A DNA stretch of 64,000 nucleotides from Pusillimonas sp. T2 (GCF_002236805.1 NZ_NIQA01000001.1:496001-560000), one strand, 5' to 3'. Positions 26,339-36,761 are shown, counted from the stretch's first letter. Numbers and translations: made by a program. The notes: a model not told the origin generated them from the letters alone.

Positions 26339-28183
26339 CTAATCTTCCTGCGCCAAAAATCCGCCGCTCTGGTGCTGCCACAGCCGCGCATACACACCAT
26401 TCTTTTTCAACAGTTCAGCGTGACTGCCCTCTTCGATAATCTTGCCGTCATCAAGCACAATCAAGCGATCCAACGCAGCAATCGTCGACAAACGATGGGC
26501 TATGGCGATCACTGTCTTGCCTTCCATGATCTCATTCAGGCTCTCTTGAATGGCCTGCTCGACTTCCGAATCCAGCGCACTGGTCGCTTCGTCGAGTAAC
26601 AAAATAGGTGCATTTTTAAGCATGACCCGGGCAATAGCAATACGCTGACGCTGCCCACCGGACAACTTGACGCCCCGCTCGCCAACCAGCGTGTCGAAAC
26701 CCCGGTTACCCTTAGGGTCGCTCAATTGATTGATAAATAGATCGGCCTGGGCACGCCGTGCCGCCGTCATGACATCGTCGTCAGTGGCGTCGGGGCGACC
26801 ATAGGCAATATTGTCGCGAATAGATCGGTGCAACAACGAGGTGTCTTGCGTAACCATACCAATAGCACTGCGCAGGCTGTCCTGGCTGACTTGGGCGATA
26901 TCTTGGCCGTCGATACGAATTTGACCCGAGTCTACATCGTAGAAACGCAACAATAAGCTGGTGAGCGTAGACTTGCCGGCGCCAGACCGACCCACCAGGC
27001 CGATTTTCTCGCCCGGTTTGACACGCAGGTTCAAGCCATCGAACACCTGGCGCTCGCCGTTGTAATTAAACGAAACGCTGTCGAAGGTGACGTCGCCTTG
27101 TTTGACCTGCAGCGCGGGCGCCCCGGGCTTGTCTTGCACTTTGGGTGGGTGCGTTAAGGTGGCAATGCCATCTTGCACCGTGCCAATGTTCTCGAACAGC
27201 GACGCCATTTGCCACATGATCCAGTGCGACATGCCATTGATACGCAGTGCCATAGCCGTTACGGCGGCCACTGCCCCGGTACCGACTTCGTTGGCGTGCC
27301 AAAGCGCCAGGGTGTAACCCCCTGCCGCCAGTATCAGCCCCACCACCAACGCCTGGTTCACGATTTCAAACTGGCTGACCAGCCGCATTTGCCGGTAACC
27401 CGTTAACTTGAAGTCTTCCATGGCGGCACGCGCAAACTGGGCCTCGCGCCGGGTATGCGAGAACAGCTTTACCGTAGTAATGTTGGAATAGGCATCGGTA
27501 ATGCGCCCCGTCATTGATGAGCGGGCGTGCGCCTGCTCTTGCCCAACCTTACCCAGGCGCGGCACAAAATAGAACATGGCCAGCGCATACAGAATGATCC
27601 AGCCCACAAAAGGCAGCATCAGGCGCAGGTCGAAACTGCCCGCCAGGGCAATGATGGTAACGAAGTACACCCCCATGCCCACCACAATTTCGCAGAACGT
27701 CAGCAGTACGTCGCGTACGGCCAATGCGGTCTGCATGACTTTAGTCGTCACCCGGCCCGCAAACTCGTCAGCAAAAAAAGACAAGCTTTGCCGCAGCATC
27801 AGGCGGTGGAAATCCCAGCGCAAACGTAGCGGCAAATTAATGGCAAGGGCCTGATGCTGCACCATCGTACGTAAAGCCACCAGCACAATACTGGTAACCA
27901 ACACAATGCCAATACCCCACAGCACACTACGCTCGTGGCTCGATATTGGGCCATTGGCATCCCATACGGCCAGGTAATCAACAACTTGACCTAAAAACGC
28001 AAACAGCCAGGCTTCGTAGATAGAAACGGCAGCGCTGAATACCGCTAGCCAAGCAATATAGCCGCGCGCACCGCGGGTGCACGCCCATAAAAATGGCAGC
28101 AGCCCCTTAGGAGGTACCGGCACTGCATCGGGCGGAAACGGATCAAGCAGGCCTTCGATTCGGCCAAACACATCGGGTTTCAT
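26339..28183 (-). CDS. ABC transporter, fused permease and ATPase
   Basis: A 614-residue exporter-type half transporter that would act as a dimer in the inner membrane. The N-terminal about 340 residues contain six hydrophobic segments; the ATPase domain has Walker A GRSGAGKST, the Q loop VTQDTSLLH, the signature LSGGQRQRIA, and Walker B LLLDEATSALD, followed by the His loop IAHRLST. The cargo cannot be named; MsbA-like and multidrug exporters share this plan. It is separated from erpA by a terminator and stands as a single gene. Confidence 0.94.
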   Translation of the reverse strand: MKPDVFGRIEGLLDPFPPDAVPVPPKGLLPFLWACTRGARGYIAWLAVFSAAVSIYEAWLFAFLGQVVDYLAVWDANGPISSHERSVLWGIGIVLVTSIVLVALRTMVQHQALAINLPLRLRWDFHRLMLRQSLSFFADEFAGRVTTKVMQTALAVRDVLLTFCEIVVGMGVYFVTIIALAGSFDLRLMLPFVGWIILYALAMFYFVPRLGKVGQEQAHARSSMTGRITDAYSNITTVKLFSHTRREAQFARAAMEDFKLTGYRQMRLVSQFEIVNQALVVGLILAAGGYTLALWHANEVGTGAVAAVTAMALRINGMSHWIMWQMASLFENIGTVQDGIATLTHPPKVQDKPGAPALQVKQGDVTFDSVSFNYNGERQVFDGLNLRVKPGEKIGLVGRSGAGKSTLTSLLLRFYDVDSGQIRIDGQDIAQVSQDSLRSAIGMVTQDTSLLHRSIRDNIAYGRPDATDDDVMTAARRAQADLFINQLSDPKGNRGFDTLVGERGVKLSGGQRQRIAIARVMLKNAPILLLDEATSALDSEVEQAIQESLNEIMEGKTVIAIAHRLSTIAALDRLIVLDDGKIIEEGSHAELLKKNGVYARLWQHQSGGFLAQED

Positions 28184-28202
28184 GATTGAGATGCCCTTGA
28201 GT

Positions 28203-28240
28203 AAAACAAAAGAGCCCTGGTCCGTAAGGAACAGGGCCCT
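28203..28240 (-). terminator. Terminator after erpA
   Basis: Read on the minus strand GCCCTG and CAGGGC pair around a 12-base loop and are followed by TCTTTTGTTTT, about 30 bases after the erpA stop. Confidence 0.7.
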
Positions 28241-28271
28241 GCGATACCGTGAAACGGATCAGAAAGCGGGT

Positions 28272-28640
28272 TTACGCCGAGAACGACGAGCCACAGCCGC
28301 AAGTAGACGTTGCGTTGGGGTTCCGAATGACAAACTGCGAGCCTTCGAGGTCGTCTTTGTAGTCGATTTCGGCGCCGACCAGATACTGGAAGCTCATGGG
28401 GTCGATTAACAGCTGGACACCTTCTTTGTCGATGGCAGTGTCATCTTCATTGATGACTTCATCGAACGTGAAGCCATACTGAAAACCCGAGCAACCACCG
28501 CCTTGCACGAAAACGCGCAATTTGAGTTCGGGGTTGCCTTCTTCGGCGAGCAGGTCTTTGACTTTTGCCGCCGCAGCATCGGTAAACACCAGGGCTGGTG
28601 GGGGGGCTTGAAGATCAACGGATTCAGTCACATTGCTCAT
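28272..28640 (-). CDS. erpA: Iron-sulfur cluster insertion protein ErpA
   Basis: A 122-residue A-type carrier that passes Fe-S clusters to apoproteins such as those of isoprenoid synthesis. Its three cluster cysteines are visible: [11 protein letters not shown] near residue 50 and TCGCGSSF at the C-terminus. Length and sequence match the ErpA branch of the HesB/IscA family. It lies 63 bases downstream of the coiled-coil membrane protein and in the argC vicinity, which is a usual order in Bordetella-like genomes. Confidence 0.96.
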   Translation of the reverse strand: MSNVTESVDLQAPPPALVFTDAAAAKVKDLLAEEGNPELKLRVFVQGGGCSGFQYGFTFDEVINEDDTAIDKEGVQLLIDPMSFQYLVGAEIDYKDDLEGSQFVIRNPNATSTCGCGSSFSA

Positions 28641-28703
28641 TTTTTAACTCCGGTACGGCCAATGGCCGCCATTGAACTGCATTTACACATAGACCCGCAC
28701 GAC

Positions 28704-29411
28704 CTAGTCGGCAGCCAGATTAACAGTGCGTGTTGCACGTACGGCCGAGCCTTCCATGACGTTAAGCGTTACCGACTTGGGCACAAAACCCTCGGGTAAA
28801 TCAAGCAGACCTTCGGCACGCTGGAACTGGTCGAAACTGAGTTTTAACGGGGTAGACTGGCTTTGCTCGGTGTTGCTTGCACCAACCCCGGCTGCGGGCT
28901 TTAACGTTATTTTAACGTTTTTCCCTTTTTGCACCCCATTAGCCACAAACTCCATAAGGCCATTAAAGCCAGAACCCGACGTACCGTTGCGCATCAGCAG
29001 CACCCGATAAGACAACAACCCTGCCCTGGGCTCGATATCAAACGCTCTGACGGTCACTGCGCCAGCGGGACCAGGCGGCAACAACTGCTCGTAGAAGGCC
29101 AACCGTTCGCGAGCGCTGGCAAGATCAGACTGAGCGGCATTCAGCGTGGTTTCGAGACTAGTGCGCGTGGTTTGCTCGACCAGCAACTGGCTTTGAAGCG
29201 CGTCGCGCTCGGTGGTCAGTTTAGCCATATCGAAACCCATTTGAGCCACGGTAACGTCGAACCGGGTTTGCAAGGCTTCGAAGCGGCTGGCTTGATCGCC
29301 CGACCGCGTATGCTGACCAAACATAAAACCAGCAAATAGTGCGGCCACCACCACGACTAGCCAGACAATTTTTGGCCAGTGACGTACCAGGCCGACTTGA
29401 TTGTGTTTCAT
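28704..29411 (-). CDS. Conserved membrane-anchored coiled-coil protein (DUF6776 type)
   Basis: A 235-residue protein with one N-terminal membrane segment (about residues 12-30, IVWLVVVVAALFAGFMFG), then a coiled-coil stretch to about residue 95 (ALQTRFDVTVAQM, LTTERDALQSQL), and a beta-rich C-terminal domain that would lie in the periplasm. I do not know a function; position between erpA and argC is shared with other Alcaligenaceae. It may be an envelope assembly factor, but that is a guess. Confidence 0.8.
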   Translation of the reverse strand: MKHNQVGLVRHWPKIVWLVVVVAALFAGFMFGQHTRSGDQASRFEALQTRFDVTVAQMGFDMAKLTTERDALQSQLLVEQTTRTSLETTLNAAQSDLASARERLAFYEQLLPPGPAGAVTVRAFDIEPRAGLLSYRVLLMRNGTSGSGFNGLMEFVANGVQKGKNVKITLKPAAGVGASNTEQSQSTPLKLSFDQFQRAEGLLDLPEGFVPKSVTLNVMEGSAVRATRTVNLAAD

Positions 29412-29475
29412 ACAGAGTCGACCCGAAAACTACGGAAAAGTTCCGTCGCGCAGGTGCGCGGCACCCGCTTATACG

Positions 29476-30537
29476 TCAGGGCAAAACCGCCACATGATTG
29501 AGCCCGGTGGTTTCGGGCAGACCAAACATCAGGTTCATATTTTGCACGGCCTGACCAGACGCCCCTTTGACAAGGTTATCTTGAATAACCAGCACCACTA
29601 ATTGACCGGGGCTGGGGCGGTGAACGGCAATACGCAAATGATTGGACGCCCGCACAGAACGGGTTTCGGGCTGGCTGCCCGGCGGCATGACGTCGATAAA
29701 GGCCTCGTCGGCATACCGTGCCTCGAAGAGCGCCTGAAAATCGGTGTCGAGTGCTTCGGGCAAAATACGCAGATAAAGCGTCGAGAACATACCGCGAATC
29801 ATGGGCACCAAATGCGGCACGAACGTCAAGCCGACAGGCTTGCCGGCAATGGCTGACAGCTGTTCGGCAATTTCGGGGTGATGACGATGCCCGGCTACCC
29901 CGTAGGCCTTGAAACTGTCGCTGGCTTCGGAGAACAAGGTAGCCACCTCGGCCTTACGACCAGCGCCCGATACCCCCGACTTGCAATCAGCAATAATGTG
30001 CTGGGTGTCGACCAGCGCCTTGCCGCCTTCGAGCAAGGGCAACAAGCCCAGGATAACCGTGGTGGGATAACACCCTGGGTTACCCACCACACTGGCGCCA
30101 GATATTTTCATACGGTTAAGTTCGACCAGACCATAGACCGAATCGGCCAGGATGTCGGGGCAGACATGCGGCATTTTGTACCATTTCTCGAAGACCGCCG
30201 TGTCTTGCAAACGAAAATCGGCAGCCAGGTCGATAATGCGCACGCCCTTGTCTAGCAAGGCCTGCGCCTGACTCATGGCCACGCCGTGTGGCGTAGCAAA
30301 AAACACCACGTCGCACTGGTCGAGCGCCGCATTTTCGGGTGTAGCAAAGCACAGGTCGACGTGGCCACGCAGGTTGGGATACATCTGGGCAACCGGCATG
30401 CCGTCTTCTTTGCGCGACGTAATCGCGGTGAGTTCGACGTTGGGGTGCTGCGACAGCAAACGCAACAGCTCGACACCGGTGTAGCCCGTGCCGCCCACAA
30501 TACCTACCTTGATTTTCTTGCCCAATGCACCTGACAT
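29476..30537 (-). CDS. argC: N-acetyl-gamma-glutamyl-phosphate reductase
   Basis: A 353-residue NADPH-dependent enzyme for the third step of arginine synthesis. It opens with the nucleotide-binding motif [18 protein letters not shown], and the catalytic Cys sits in [22 protein letters not shown] follows. Length is typical of the long form. AAGGA precedes the ATG. A terminator separates it from the rplM-rpsI operon upstream. Confidence 0.97.
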   Translation of the reverse strand: MSGALGKKIKVGIVGGTGYTGVELLRLLSQHPNVELTAITSRKEDGMPVAQMYPNLRGHVDLCFATPENAALDQCDVVFFATPHGVAMSQAQALLDKGVRIIDLAADFRLQDTAVFEKWYKMPHVCPDILADSVYGLVELNRMKISGASVVGNPGCYPTTVILGLLPLLEGGKALVDTQHIIADCKSGVSGAGRKAEVATLFSEASDSFKAYGVAGHRHHPEIAEQLSAIAGKPVGLTFVPHLVPMIRGMFSTLYLRILPEALDTDFQALFEARYADEAFIDVMPPGSQPETRSVRASNHLRIAVHRPSPGQLVVLVIQDNLVKGASGQAVQNMNLMFGLPETTGLNHVAVLP

Positions 30538-30608
30538 GATGTTCCTTGAAAATTTGAGTGCCTAACACCGTAATTATGCAACGCCTGCGCGACTTATGCA
30601 GGCACAAA

Positions 30609-30641
30609 GCAAAAGCCCCGGCATGACGCCAGGGCTTTTGA
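30609..30641 (-). terminator. Terminator after rpsI
   Basis: AAAAGCCCCGGC and GCCAGGGCTTTT pair around ATGAC with one mismatch; on the minus strand the stem ends in a T-rich run. It closes the rplM-rpsI operon 47 bases after the rpsI stop. Confidence 0.8.
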
Positions 30642-30687
30642 CTGGACCGCGCAATACCACTGCAGCGGCCCGGGGTACACAAAACAA

Positions 30688-31080
30688 TTAGCGCTTGCTG
30701 AACTGCTTGCGACGACGTGCTTTGTGGAAACCCACTTTTTTACGTTCGACTTCGCGGGCATCGCGAGTAACGAGACCAGCCTGCTTGAGCGCGGGCTTGA
30801 GGGTTTCGTCGTAGTCGATCAGGGCGCGGGTGATGCCGTGACGCACTGCACCTGCCTGACCGCTTTCGCCACCACCGTGAACGTTGATGTGAAAATCGAA
30901 CGACTCGAGGTGACCCGTGAGTTCGAGCGGCTGGCGAACCACCATGCGACCCGTTTCGCGAGCGAAGTATTCATCAACAGGCTTACCGTTAACAACGATT
31001 TTGCCCGAACCTTTTTTCAAGAACACACGTGCTACCGAAGTTTTGCGGCGGCCGGTGCCATAGTTCCAATTACCGATCAT
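30688..31080 (-). CDS. rpsI: 30S ribosomal protein S9
   Basis: A 130-residue ribosomal protein. It starts with [17 protein letters not shown] and ends with the conserved basic tail [11 protein letters not shown] that reaches the P-site tRNA. It follows rplM by 9 bases, the order found in nearly all bacteria. Confidence 0.98.
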   Translation of the reverse strand: MIGNWNYGTGRRKTSVARVFLKKGSGKIVVNGKPVDEYFARETGRMVVRQPLELTGHLESFDFHINVHGGGESGQAGAVRHGITRALIDYDETLKPALKQAGLVTRDAREVERKKVGFHKARRRKQFSKR

Positions 31081-31089
31081 GACCTATCC

Positions 31090-31518
31090 TTAGATTTCCA
31101 GCGGTTTAGGCTGCTGAGCGGAGTGCGGGTGCTCGGCGCCGGCGTAAATCTTGAGCTTCTTGGCCATGGCATAACCCAGGGGGCCCTTAGGCAACATGCC
31201 TTTGACCGCTTTCTGGAGGGCACGACCAGGAAAACGCTGCTGCATTTTCTGGAAGTTGGTTTCGGTAATACCGCCGGGGTAACCCGAGTGACGGTAGTAG
31301 CGCTTGTCGAGGGCTTTATTGCCGGTAACGACGATGTCGGCCGCGTTGATGATAACGATGTAATCACCGGTGTCAACGTGTGGTGTGAATTCTGGCTTGT
31401 GCTTGCCGCGCAGACGACGTGCGACTTCGCTGGCCACACGCCCGAGGACTTTACCCTTGGCGTCAATCACGTACCAGTCACGCTTGACTTCATGCGGCTT
31501 GGCCACAAAGGTCTTCAT
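31090..31518 (-). CDS. rplM: 50S ribosomal protein L13
   Basis: A 142-residue ribosomal protein with the family segments [30 protein letters not shown] and [19 protein letters not shown]. The start at 31518 gives the typical [16 protein letters not shown]-terminus; an in-frame upstream ATG is ignored. GGAACC precedes it. It leads the rplM-rpsI operon. Confidence 0.98.
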   Translation of the reverse strand: MKTFVAKPHEVKRDWYVIDAKGKVLGRVASEVARRLRGKHKPEFTPHVDTGDYIVIINAADIVVTGNKALDKRYYRHSGYPGGITETNFQKMQQRFPGRALQKAVKGMLPKGPLGYAMAKKLKIYAGAEHPHSAQQPKPLEI

Positions 31519-31722
31519 GATGGTTCCTAATAAATTAAAGCGCAAAGCCGGCGCCAAAAAATGCGCAAGCCCGCACATATTAAACATGTGGTTTCTTTTA
31601 CCAAAAGCGCCAAAGCGTTGTTATAAGGCCAACTTAAACGACCCAGTGCCAACAAGCCTTGCTTGAAAACACCCAGCCTCGTTGCCCCACGGTTCGCCCG
31701 TGCACTTCCAGAAAAGCCCACT

Positions 31723-31751
31723 ATAGTAGCATAAATTATTGTTTTTGTTGA
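31723..31751 (-). promoter_or_regulatory. Probable rplM-rpsI promoter
   Basis: On the minus strand an extended -10 TGCTACTAT lies 17 bases after TCAACA (four of six -35 bases match). It is about 205 bases before the rplM start, leaving a leader that could carry regulation. The assignment is by consensus only. Confidence 0.4.
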
Positions 31752-31754
31752 ATC

Positions 31755-32855
31755 TTATTTCTTGGCACGCGCCAACGCGACATTCAGGTAGTTATCGTAA
31801 CTGCCCTCGGCCAGACGGAACCAGGGCGAGACTTCGTCGCGGAAACCCATGTAGTTATCAAACACTTTCTTGAATTGCGGATACTTGTCGCAAAACTCTT
31901 TATAGACCACATTCGCGGCATCAAAAGAAGCGTTCATGACATCAAGCGGAAACGCCCGCAGCACAGCGCCACTGGCAACCAGGCGTCGTAAGGCCGAAGC
32001 ATTATGCGCGTCGTAATCGGTAAGTAATTGCTGACCGGCGTAACGGGTGGCCATAGCAATAATGGCCTGATACTGCTTGGGCAACTGGTTGTAAGCGCCA
32101 TCGTTAACGTACAACGACAACTGGGCAGAGCCTTCCCACCAACCCGGGTAGTAATAATATTTGGCTACCTTTTGCAAACCCAGTTTTTCGTCATCAACGG
32201 GCCCCACGAACTCGACCGCGTCAAGCGTACCCTTTTCAAGCGAAGGGTAAATGTCGCCCGGTGGGATTTGCTGGGGCACCACGCCCAGGCGCGAAAGCAC
32301 TTCGCCGGCAAAACCGGCCGTGCGCATTTTCAGGCCCTTGAGGTCTTCGGGTGTTTTGATTTCTTTGCGATACCAGCCGCCCATTTGCGTGCCGGTGTTA
32401 CCCATGGGGAAATTGACGATGTTACGGGTAGCAAACAGCTCGCGCATCAGTTTGAGGCCGTCGCCCTGATCCATCCAGGCATTCATTTGACGGGCATTCA
32501 AGCCGAACGGCACGGCGGTGTCAAAACAGAAGGTCGGGTCTTTCCCGTAAAAATAGTAAGACGCCGTTTGCCCACACTCGACGGTGTTGTTGCTGACGGC
32601 ATCCATGACACCGAACCCAGGTACGATCTCGCCACCGGGGTACAAACGAATACTGAAGTTACCGCCCGAAGCCTCTTCGACCATTTTGCAGAACGTTTGC
32701 GCCGAACTATACAGAGGCGGCAACGAAGGCGTGTAGGTCGAGGTCATTTTCCAGCTGACCTTGGGGTTGGCTTGTGCCATAACGGGTGCGCCCAACGCGG
32801 CCGTGCCAGCCACAGCACCCATACCAGCCTTTTTCAGAAATGAACGACGTTGCAT
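31755..32855 (-). CDS. Tat-exported TRAP binding protein, no permease nearby
   Basis: A 366-residue DctP/TakP-type protein. The N-terminus MQRRSFLKKAGMGAVAG is a twin-arginine signal followed by a hydrophobic stretch ending near MAQA. The ligand-binding region DLKGLKMRTAG keeps the usual Arg (Arg178), and EFVGPVDDEKLG resembles 2-oxoacid-binding TakP-type proteins, so a carboxylate or 2-oxoacid is likely. TAGGAG precedes the ATG. It lies 9 bases behind pmbA on the same strand. No permease genes are near, so it must use one from elsewhere. Confidence 0.92.
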   Translation of the reverse strand: MQRRSFLKKAGMGAVAGTAALGAPVMAQANPKVSWKMTSTYTPSLPPLYSSAQTFCKMVEEASGGNFSIRLYPGGEIVPGFGVMDAVSNNTVECGQTASYYFYGKDPTFCFDTAVPFGLNARQMNAWMDQGDGLKLMRELFATRNIVNFPMGNTGTQMGGWYRKEIKTPEDLKGLKMRTAGFAGEVLSRLGVVPQQIPPGDIYPSLEKGTLDAVEFVGPVDDEKLGLQKVAKYYYYPGWWEGSAQLSLYVNDGAYNQLPKQYQAIIAMATRYAGQQLLTDYDAHNASALRRLVASGAVLRAFPLDVMNASFDAANVVYKEFCDKYPQFKKVFDNYMGFRDEVSPWFRLAEGSYDNYLNVALARAKK

Positions 32856-32864
32856 GCAGTACTC

Positions 32865-34232
32865 CTACTGGCCGGCAATGGCCATTTGCTCGATAAGAAT
32901 AGAACCGGTCGACTTGGACCCACGCACGATGGTGTCGGCGCCAACGGCCACAATTTGCCGGAACATATCTGCCAGATTCCCGGCAATGGTGACCTCTTGA
33001 ACAGCATGGACGATCTCACCATTTTTTACCCAGTACCCAAACGCGCCGCGCGAATAATCACCCGTCACGTAATTGACGCCCTGCCCGATAAGCTCGGTGA
33101 CCAGAAAGCCCGTACCCATTTTTTTAAGCATGGCCCGGAAGTCGTCGTCGGGATTGGTGAGCCGCGACGTTAGGCTTAAATTGTGCGAACCGCCGGCATT
33201 ACCCGTGGTTTGCATCCCCAGCTTGCGTGCAGTGTAGGTAGACAGAAAGTAGCCTTGCAATACGCCGTTGACCACCACGTCGCGGGCCTGCGTGCGCACG
33301 CCTTCGTCGTCGAAAGGCGTGCTGCCCATGCCGCCTACTACCAGCGGGTCTTCTTGCACATTAAGGTGGTCTGCCATTACGGGCTTACCCAACGCATCGA
33401 GCAGGAAACTGGCCTTACGGTAAAGCGCGCCCCCACTGGTTGCCTGAACCAGAGAACCCAACAGACCCACCGCCAGGGGCGCCTCGAAGAGCACCGGGAA
33501 ACGACCCGTTTTAATGCGCTTGGCCGACAAACGCGATAACGTCCGTTCGGCGGCGTAGCGGCCGACTGCAGCGGGCTTAGCCAACAACTTAGGGTCGCGC
33601 ACCGAGCTGTACCAGTAGTCGCGCTGCATGTGGTTGCCCTTGCCGGCAATAGGCGCCACCGACAAGCTGTGGCGCGAGTACGGATACCCCCCCAAAAAAC
33701 CACGGCTGTTGCCCAGCACAAAATGACCTTCGAAAGTTGCGACAGACGCGCCTTCGGTGTTGGTAATTTGCGGGCTGACATCGCGCGCCGCTTTTTCGGC
33801 TTTGAGCGCCAGCTCGGCGGCTTCGTCGGAAGACACCCCCCAGGCATGATGCAACTTCAGATCGGGATAGTCGTGTGCCAGGAACTCGGCATCGGGCAGG
33901 CCTGCGGCCGGATCGGCCGCCGTATAGCGCGCAATGTGCCAGGCAGCGTCGACAGTTTCGCGCAAGGCCTTTTTAGAGAAGTCGGACGTTGACGCCGACC
34001 CGCGCTGTTGACCCGCGAATACGGTGATATCGAGCGACCGGTCGCGCGTTTGCTCGACGGTTTCAATGCCCAGATTACGGACAGACACAGACAAGCCGGC
34101 ACTTTCGGAGACCTCGGCCGCAGCGTCGGAAGCCCCCAGAGATTTAGCGTACTTGAGGGCGTCTTGCACAAGCTCGCGAAAACGCGCCTGGTTTTCAGAA
34201 ATGGGAAGAAGTGACTTGGATTTTTTGCTCAT
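32865..34232 (-). CDS. pmbA: Metalloprotease-like PmbA (TldE)
   Basis: A 455-residue member of the TldD/PmbA family. Together with TldD it forms a cytoplasmic protease that processes small peptides such as microcin B17 and CcdA; PmbA is usually the subunit without the full metal site. Family segments include [20 protein letters not shown] at the N-terminus and [25 protein letters not shown] and [15 protein letters not shown] in the C-terminal half. AAGAG precedes the ATG. It is divergent from darP, 64 bases away. Confidence 0.95.
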   Translation of the reverse strand: MSKKSKSLLPISENQARFRELVQDALKYAKSLGASDAAAEVSESAGLSVSVRNLGIETVEQTRDRSLDITVFAGQQRGSASTSDFSKKALRETVDAAWHIARYTAADPAAGLPDAEFLAHDYPDLKLHHAWGVSSDEAAELALKAEKAARDVSPQITNTEGASVATFEGHFVLGNSRGFLGGYPYSRHSLSVAPIAGKGNHMQRDYWYSSVRDPKLLAKPAAVGRYAAERTLSRLSAKRIKTGRFPVLFEAPLAVGLLGSLVQATSGGALYRKASFLLDALGKPVMADHLNVQEDPLVVGGMGSTPFDDEGVRTQARDVVVNGVLQGYFLSTYTARKLGMQTTGNAGGSHNLSLTSRLTNPDDDFRAMLKKMGTGFLVTELIGQGVNYVTGDYSRGAFGYWVKNGEIVHAVQEVTIAGNLADMFRQIVAVGADTIVRGSKSTGSILIEQMAIAGQ

Positions 34233-34296
34233 CGCAGCTCTTATCAGGTTAGGCAGTTATCATATCGCCAATTACGCTTTGATTTCATCGGCCAAC

Positions 34297-34842
34297 ATGC
34301 ATAACCATCCTGAACACGAACTCGACGACGACTTCGACGATCGTCCGCCCAGCAAATCACAAGTCAAGCGCGACATGCTGGCCCTGCAAGACCTGGGCAA
34401 GCAATTGGTCGACCTGTCGCCCGAAAAAATCAAACAACTGCCACTTGAAGAAAAGCTGTTCGAAGCCATCCGATTGGCGCAGCGCACTACGGCGCGCGAG
34501 GGCAGACGCCGCCAGATTCATTACGTGGGCAAACTGATGCGCGACGCCGATGCCGATGCTATCCGGCACCAGCTTGATATCTGGGAAAATGGATCACGCG
34601 AACAAACTGCGGCCATGCACCGTCTTGAGACACTGCGCGACCTGTTGTTGCAAGACGATAACGCCCTGACCAAGCTGCTTAACGAGTACCCCGGCGCAGA
34701 TGTTCAGCATTTGCGCGCCCTGATTCGGGCCGGGCGAAAAGAAGCGGAAAACAACCAGACCTTACGACCGGGCCAAACGCCGCAGCGCAAGCACTATCGC
34801 GCGCTCTTCCAGGCCCTTAAAGCACTCGACGACGCCGCCTGA
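34297..34842 (+). CDS. darP: Ribosome biogenesis factor DarP (YjgA)
   Basis: A 181-residue protein of the YjgA/DarP family that associates with late 50S ribosome precursors. It starts [15 protein letters not shown], and has the family stretches [26 protein letters not shown] and [19 protein letters not shown]. The frame extends upstream, but the ATG at 34297 gives the acidic N-terminus usual for the family. It is divergent from pmbA, an order widely kept in proteobacteria, and is followed by an esterase gene 2 bases after its stop. Confidence 0.95.
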   Translation: MHNHPEHELDDDFDDRPPSKSQVKRDMLALQDLGKQLVDLSPEKIKQLPLEEKLFEAIRLAQRTTAREGRRRQIHYVGKLMRDADADAIRHQLDIWENGSREQTAAMHRLETLRDLLLQDDNALTKLLNEYPGADVQHLRALIRAGRKEAENNQTLRPGQTPQRKHYRALFQALKALDDAA

Positions 34843-34844
34843 AC

Positions 34845-35513
34845 ATGACAACACTAGAAACACTGGAAATCGAAACTGCCCCCAACCCAACGCATGCCGT
34901 CATCTGGATGCACGGCTTGGGCGCCGACGGCAACGACTTTGCACCCATCGTTCCCGAACTGGGCCTGGGCTCATCGCCAGCCATTCGCTTCATTTTCCCC
35001 CATGCGCCGGTTCAACCCGTGACCATCAATAACGGTATGCACATGCGGGCGTGGTACGACATTTTGTCTATGGATATTGGCGGGCGTCGCGAAGACGAAA
35101 CAGGCCTGCGCGCGTCGCAAGCGGCTATCGAAGCGCTGATTGCCCGCGAAAACAGCCGGGGCATCCCCACGCAAAACATTGTGTTGGCCGGGTTTTCGCA
35201 AGGCTGTGCCATGACGCTGCAGACCGGGCTGCGACACGCCGAACCCCTGGCTGGTCTGGTGTGTTTATCGGGCTACTTGCCCTTGGCTGACACACTAGCG
35301 AACGAACGTCACACCGCCAACGCGAACATACCTGTTTTTATGGCGCATGGCACCCAAGACCCGGTCGTCGCCATCGAACGCGCTCAAGCTTCGCACGACG
35401 CCATGACCGCACTAGGCTACGGTATTACCTGGAAAACCTATCCCATGCCACACTCGGTATGCCTGGAAGAAATCCGCGACATCTCGGCCTTCCTCAAACA
35501 GGTTCTGGTCTAA
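34845..35513 (+). CDS. Carboxylesterase/phospholipase, alpha/beta hydrolase
   Basis: A 222-residue cytoplasmic enzyme of the acyl-protein-thioesterase-like carboxylesterase family. It has the HGLGADGNDFAPIVPEL opening, IFPHAPVQPVTINNG, the nucleophile elbow AGFSQGCAM, Asp in HGTQDPVV, and catalytic His in YPMPHSVCLEE. Length and motifs match esterases with broad short-chain acyl specificity. It begins right after darP, so both are probably co-transcribed. Confidence 0.93.
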   Translation: MTTLETLEIETAPNPTHAVIWMHGLGADGNDFAPIVPELGLGSSPAIRFIFPHAPVQPVTINNGMHMRAWYDILSMDIGGRREDETGLRASQAAIEALIARENSRGIPTQNIVLAGFSQGCAMTLQTGLRHAEPLAGLVCLSGYLPLADTLANERHTANANIPVFMAHGTQDPVVAIERAQASHDAMTALGYGITWKTYPMPHSVCLEEIRDISAFLKQVLV

Positions 35514-35786
35514 GCCCCCGGGCGCCCGTTTTGCCAGACGGCACCTAAGCCCCCCTCCCTCTGCTAGTCATCGCCCCCCGTGGCGGCGATGCCTGCGCAT
35601 CTGCCTGCCAATTCCGCTCCAAACATCAGGGTAAATCCGGCCAAGCGCACTATTGCGTAGCGCCCGAAACTTCTTTACCGTAAGTGTATGCATTTGCATA
35701 AATTCGCGCCCACCACCTTAAGCGCCATTTTCAGCAATGCAATCGTCGCTAGGCTTCCCGGAAAATGCACACACGGAGAAAAAACC

Positions 35787-36761
35787 ATGAACAAATCTTT
35801 GATGGCCCTGGTTTTATCAGCAGTTGCAGCAGCGCCCGCATACGCAGAAGAAATACCAACTTTGCGTGTGGGCTGGATGATTCCGGCCGAAGAGGCAAAA
35901 TACCTGATGATCAAACGCCCCGAGCTGTTCCCCGACCTGGGCAAAAAATACAAAATCGAATGGTCTCAGTTCCAGGGTACGTCACCCATGATGCAAGCTT
36001 TGCGCGCAGGGGTGCTCGATTGCTCGACCATGGCGCCGCTCTCCATGGCACAGGCCTACCTCGAAAGCGGTCTCGAAAGCTATATCGTGGCGCAGCATGC
36101 CCACGAAGAGAAAGGTTATTTTTCGCCTTACTGGGCAGTAAAAAAAGACAGCCCCATCAAATCAGCCGCTGATCTCAAAGGCAAAATCATAGGTACCAAC
36201 GCCTATGGCACCGGCATGTACTTCCGGATGCTCTTGTGGCTGAAGCAACAAGGTATCGACTACGAAAAAGATGTCAAGATCGTAGAAACCGGCTTTCCCG
36301 CCTCGGCCGACGCCATTCGCACGGGCCGCGTCGATAGCGGCCCGTTGGTACAACCCTTTGCCCTGCTGGCCGAAGAAAAGGGCGATTTACGCCCCCTGTT
36401 TACCTTGTCCGAGGTGCAGTCTCCTACCGTCTACAGCTTCGAGGGCTGCAGCAAGGCCTATGCCGACAAACATCCCGAGGTCGTTCGGCTGTACGTAAAA
36501 GACCTGCAGCGCGCCATGACAAAATTGCTTGAAGACCGCAAGCTGGCAGTTGAAGTCACCGCAGAAGTGACCCGGGCACCTGCGGCAATGCTCGACAAGT
36601 ATCTCTTCACCGACAAAGACTTTACGCATATCGCCACCATGAAGCCCGACACCAAGGCCATTCAAGAACTACTAACCCTGCAAAGCGACGCCGGCTTTTT
36701 GTCCAAGCCCGTCGACGTATCCAAATTCGTACGCCCCGACATCATGGCCCCCATCGAATAA
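35787..36761 (+). CDS. Orphan ABC binding protein, NitT/TauT (NMT1) type
   Basis: A 324-residue exported protein with a signal peptide (MNKSLMALVLSAVAAAPAYA). Sequence such as IPTLRVGWM near the mature N-terminus, GVLDCSTMAPLSMAQAYL and LKGKIIGTNAYGTGMYF places it with periplasmic binding proteins of nitrate, sulfonate or pyrimidine-like systems. No permease or ATPase gene is nearby. GGAGA lies before the ATG at 35787, and the gene ends at a strong terminator. The upstream gap of 273 bases holds its promoter and a weak GC-rich hairpin at 35567-35592; no gene is seen in it. The ligand is not known. Confidence 0.9.
   Translation: MNKSLMALVLSAVAAAPAYAEEIPTLRVGWMIPAEEAKYLMIKRPELFPDLGKKYKIEWSQFQGTSPMMQALRAGVLDCSTMAPLSMAQAYLESGLESYIVAQHAHEEKGYFSPYWAVKKDSPIKSAADLKGKIIGTNAYGTGMYFRMLLWLKQQGIDYEKDVKIVETGFPASADAIRTGRVDSGPLVQPFALLAEEKGDLRPLFTLSEVQSPTVYSFEGCSKAYADKHPEVVRLYVKDLQRAMTKLLEDRKLAVEVTAEVTRAPAAMLDKYLFTDKDFTHIATMKPDTKAIQELLTLQSDAGFLSKPVDVSKFVRPDIMAPIE

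Noticed and set aside
35567-35592. CATCGCC/GGCGATG hairpin after the esterase gene
   Set aside because: The stem is good but no T run follows, so I did not call it a terminator.
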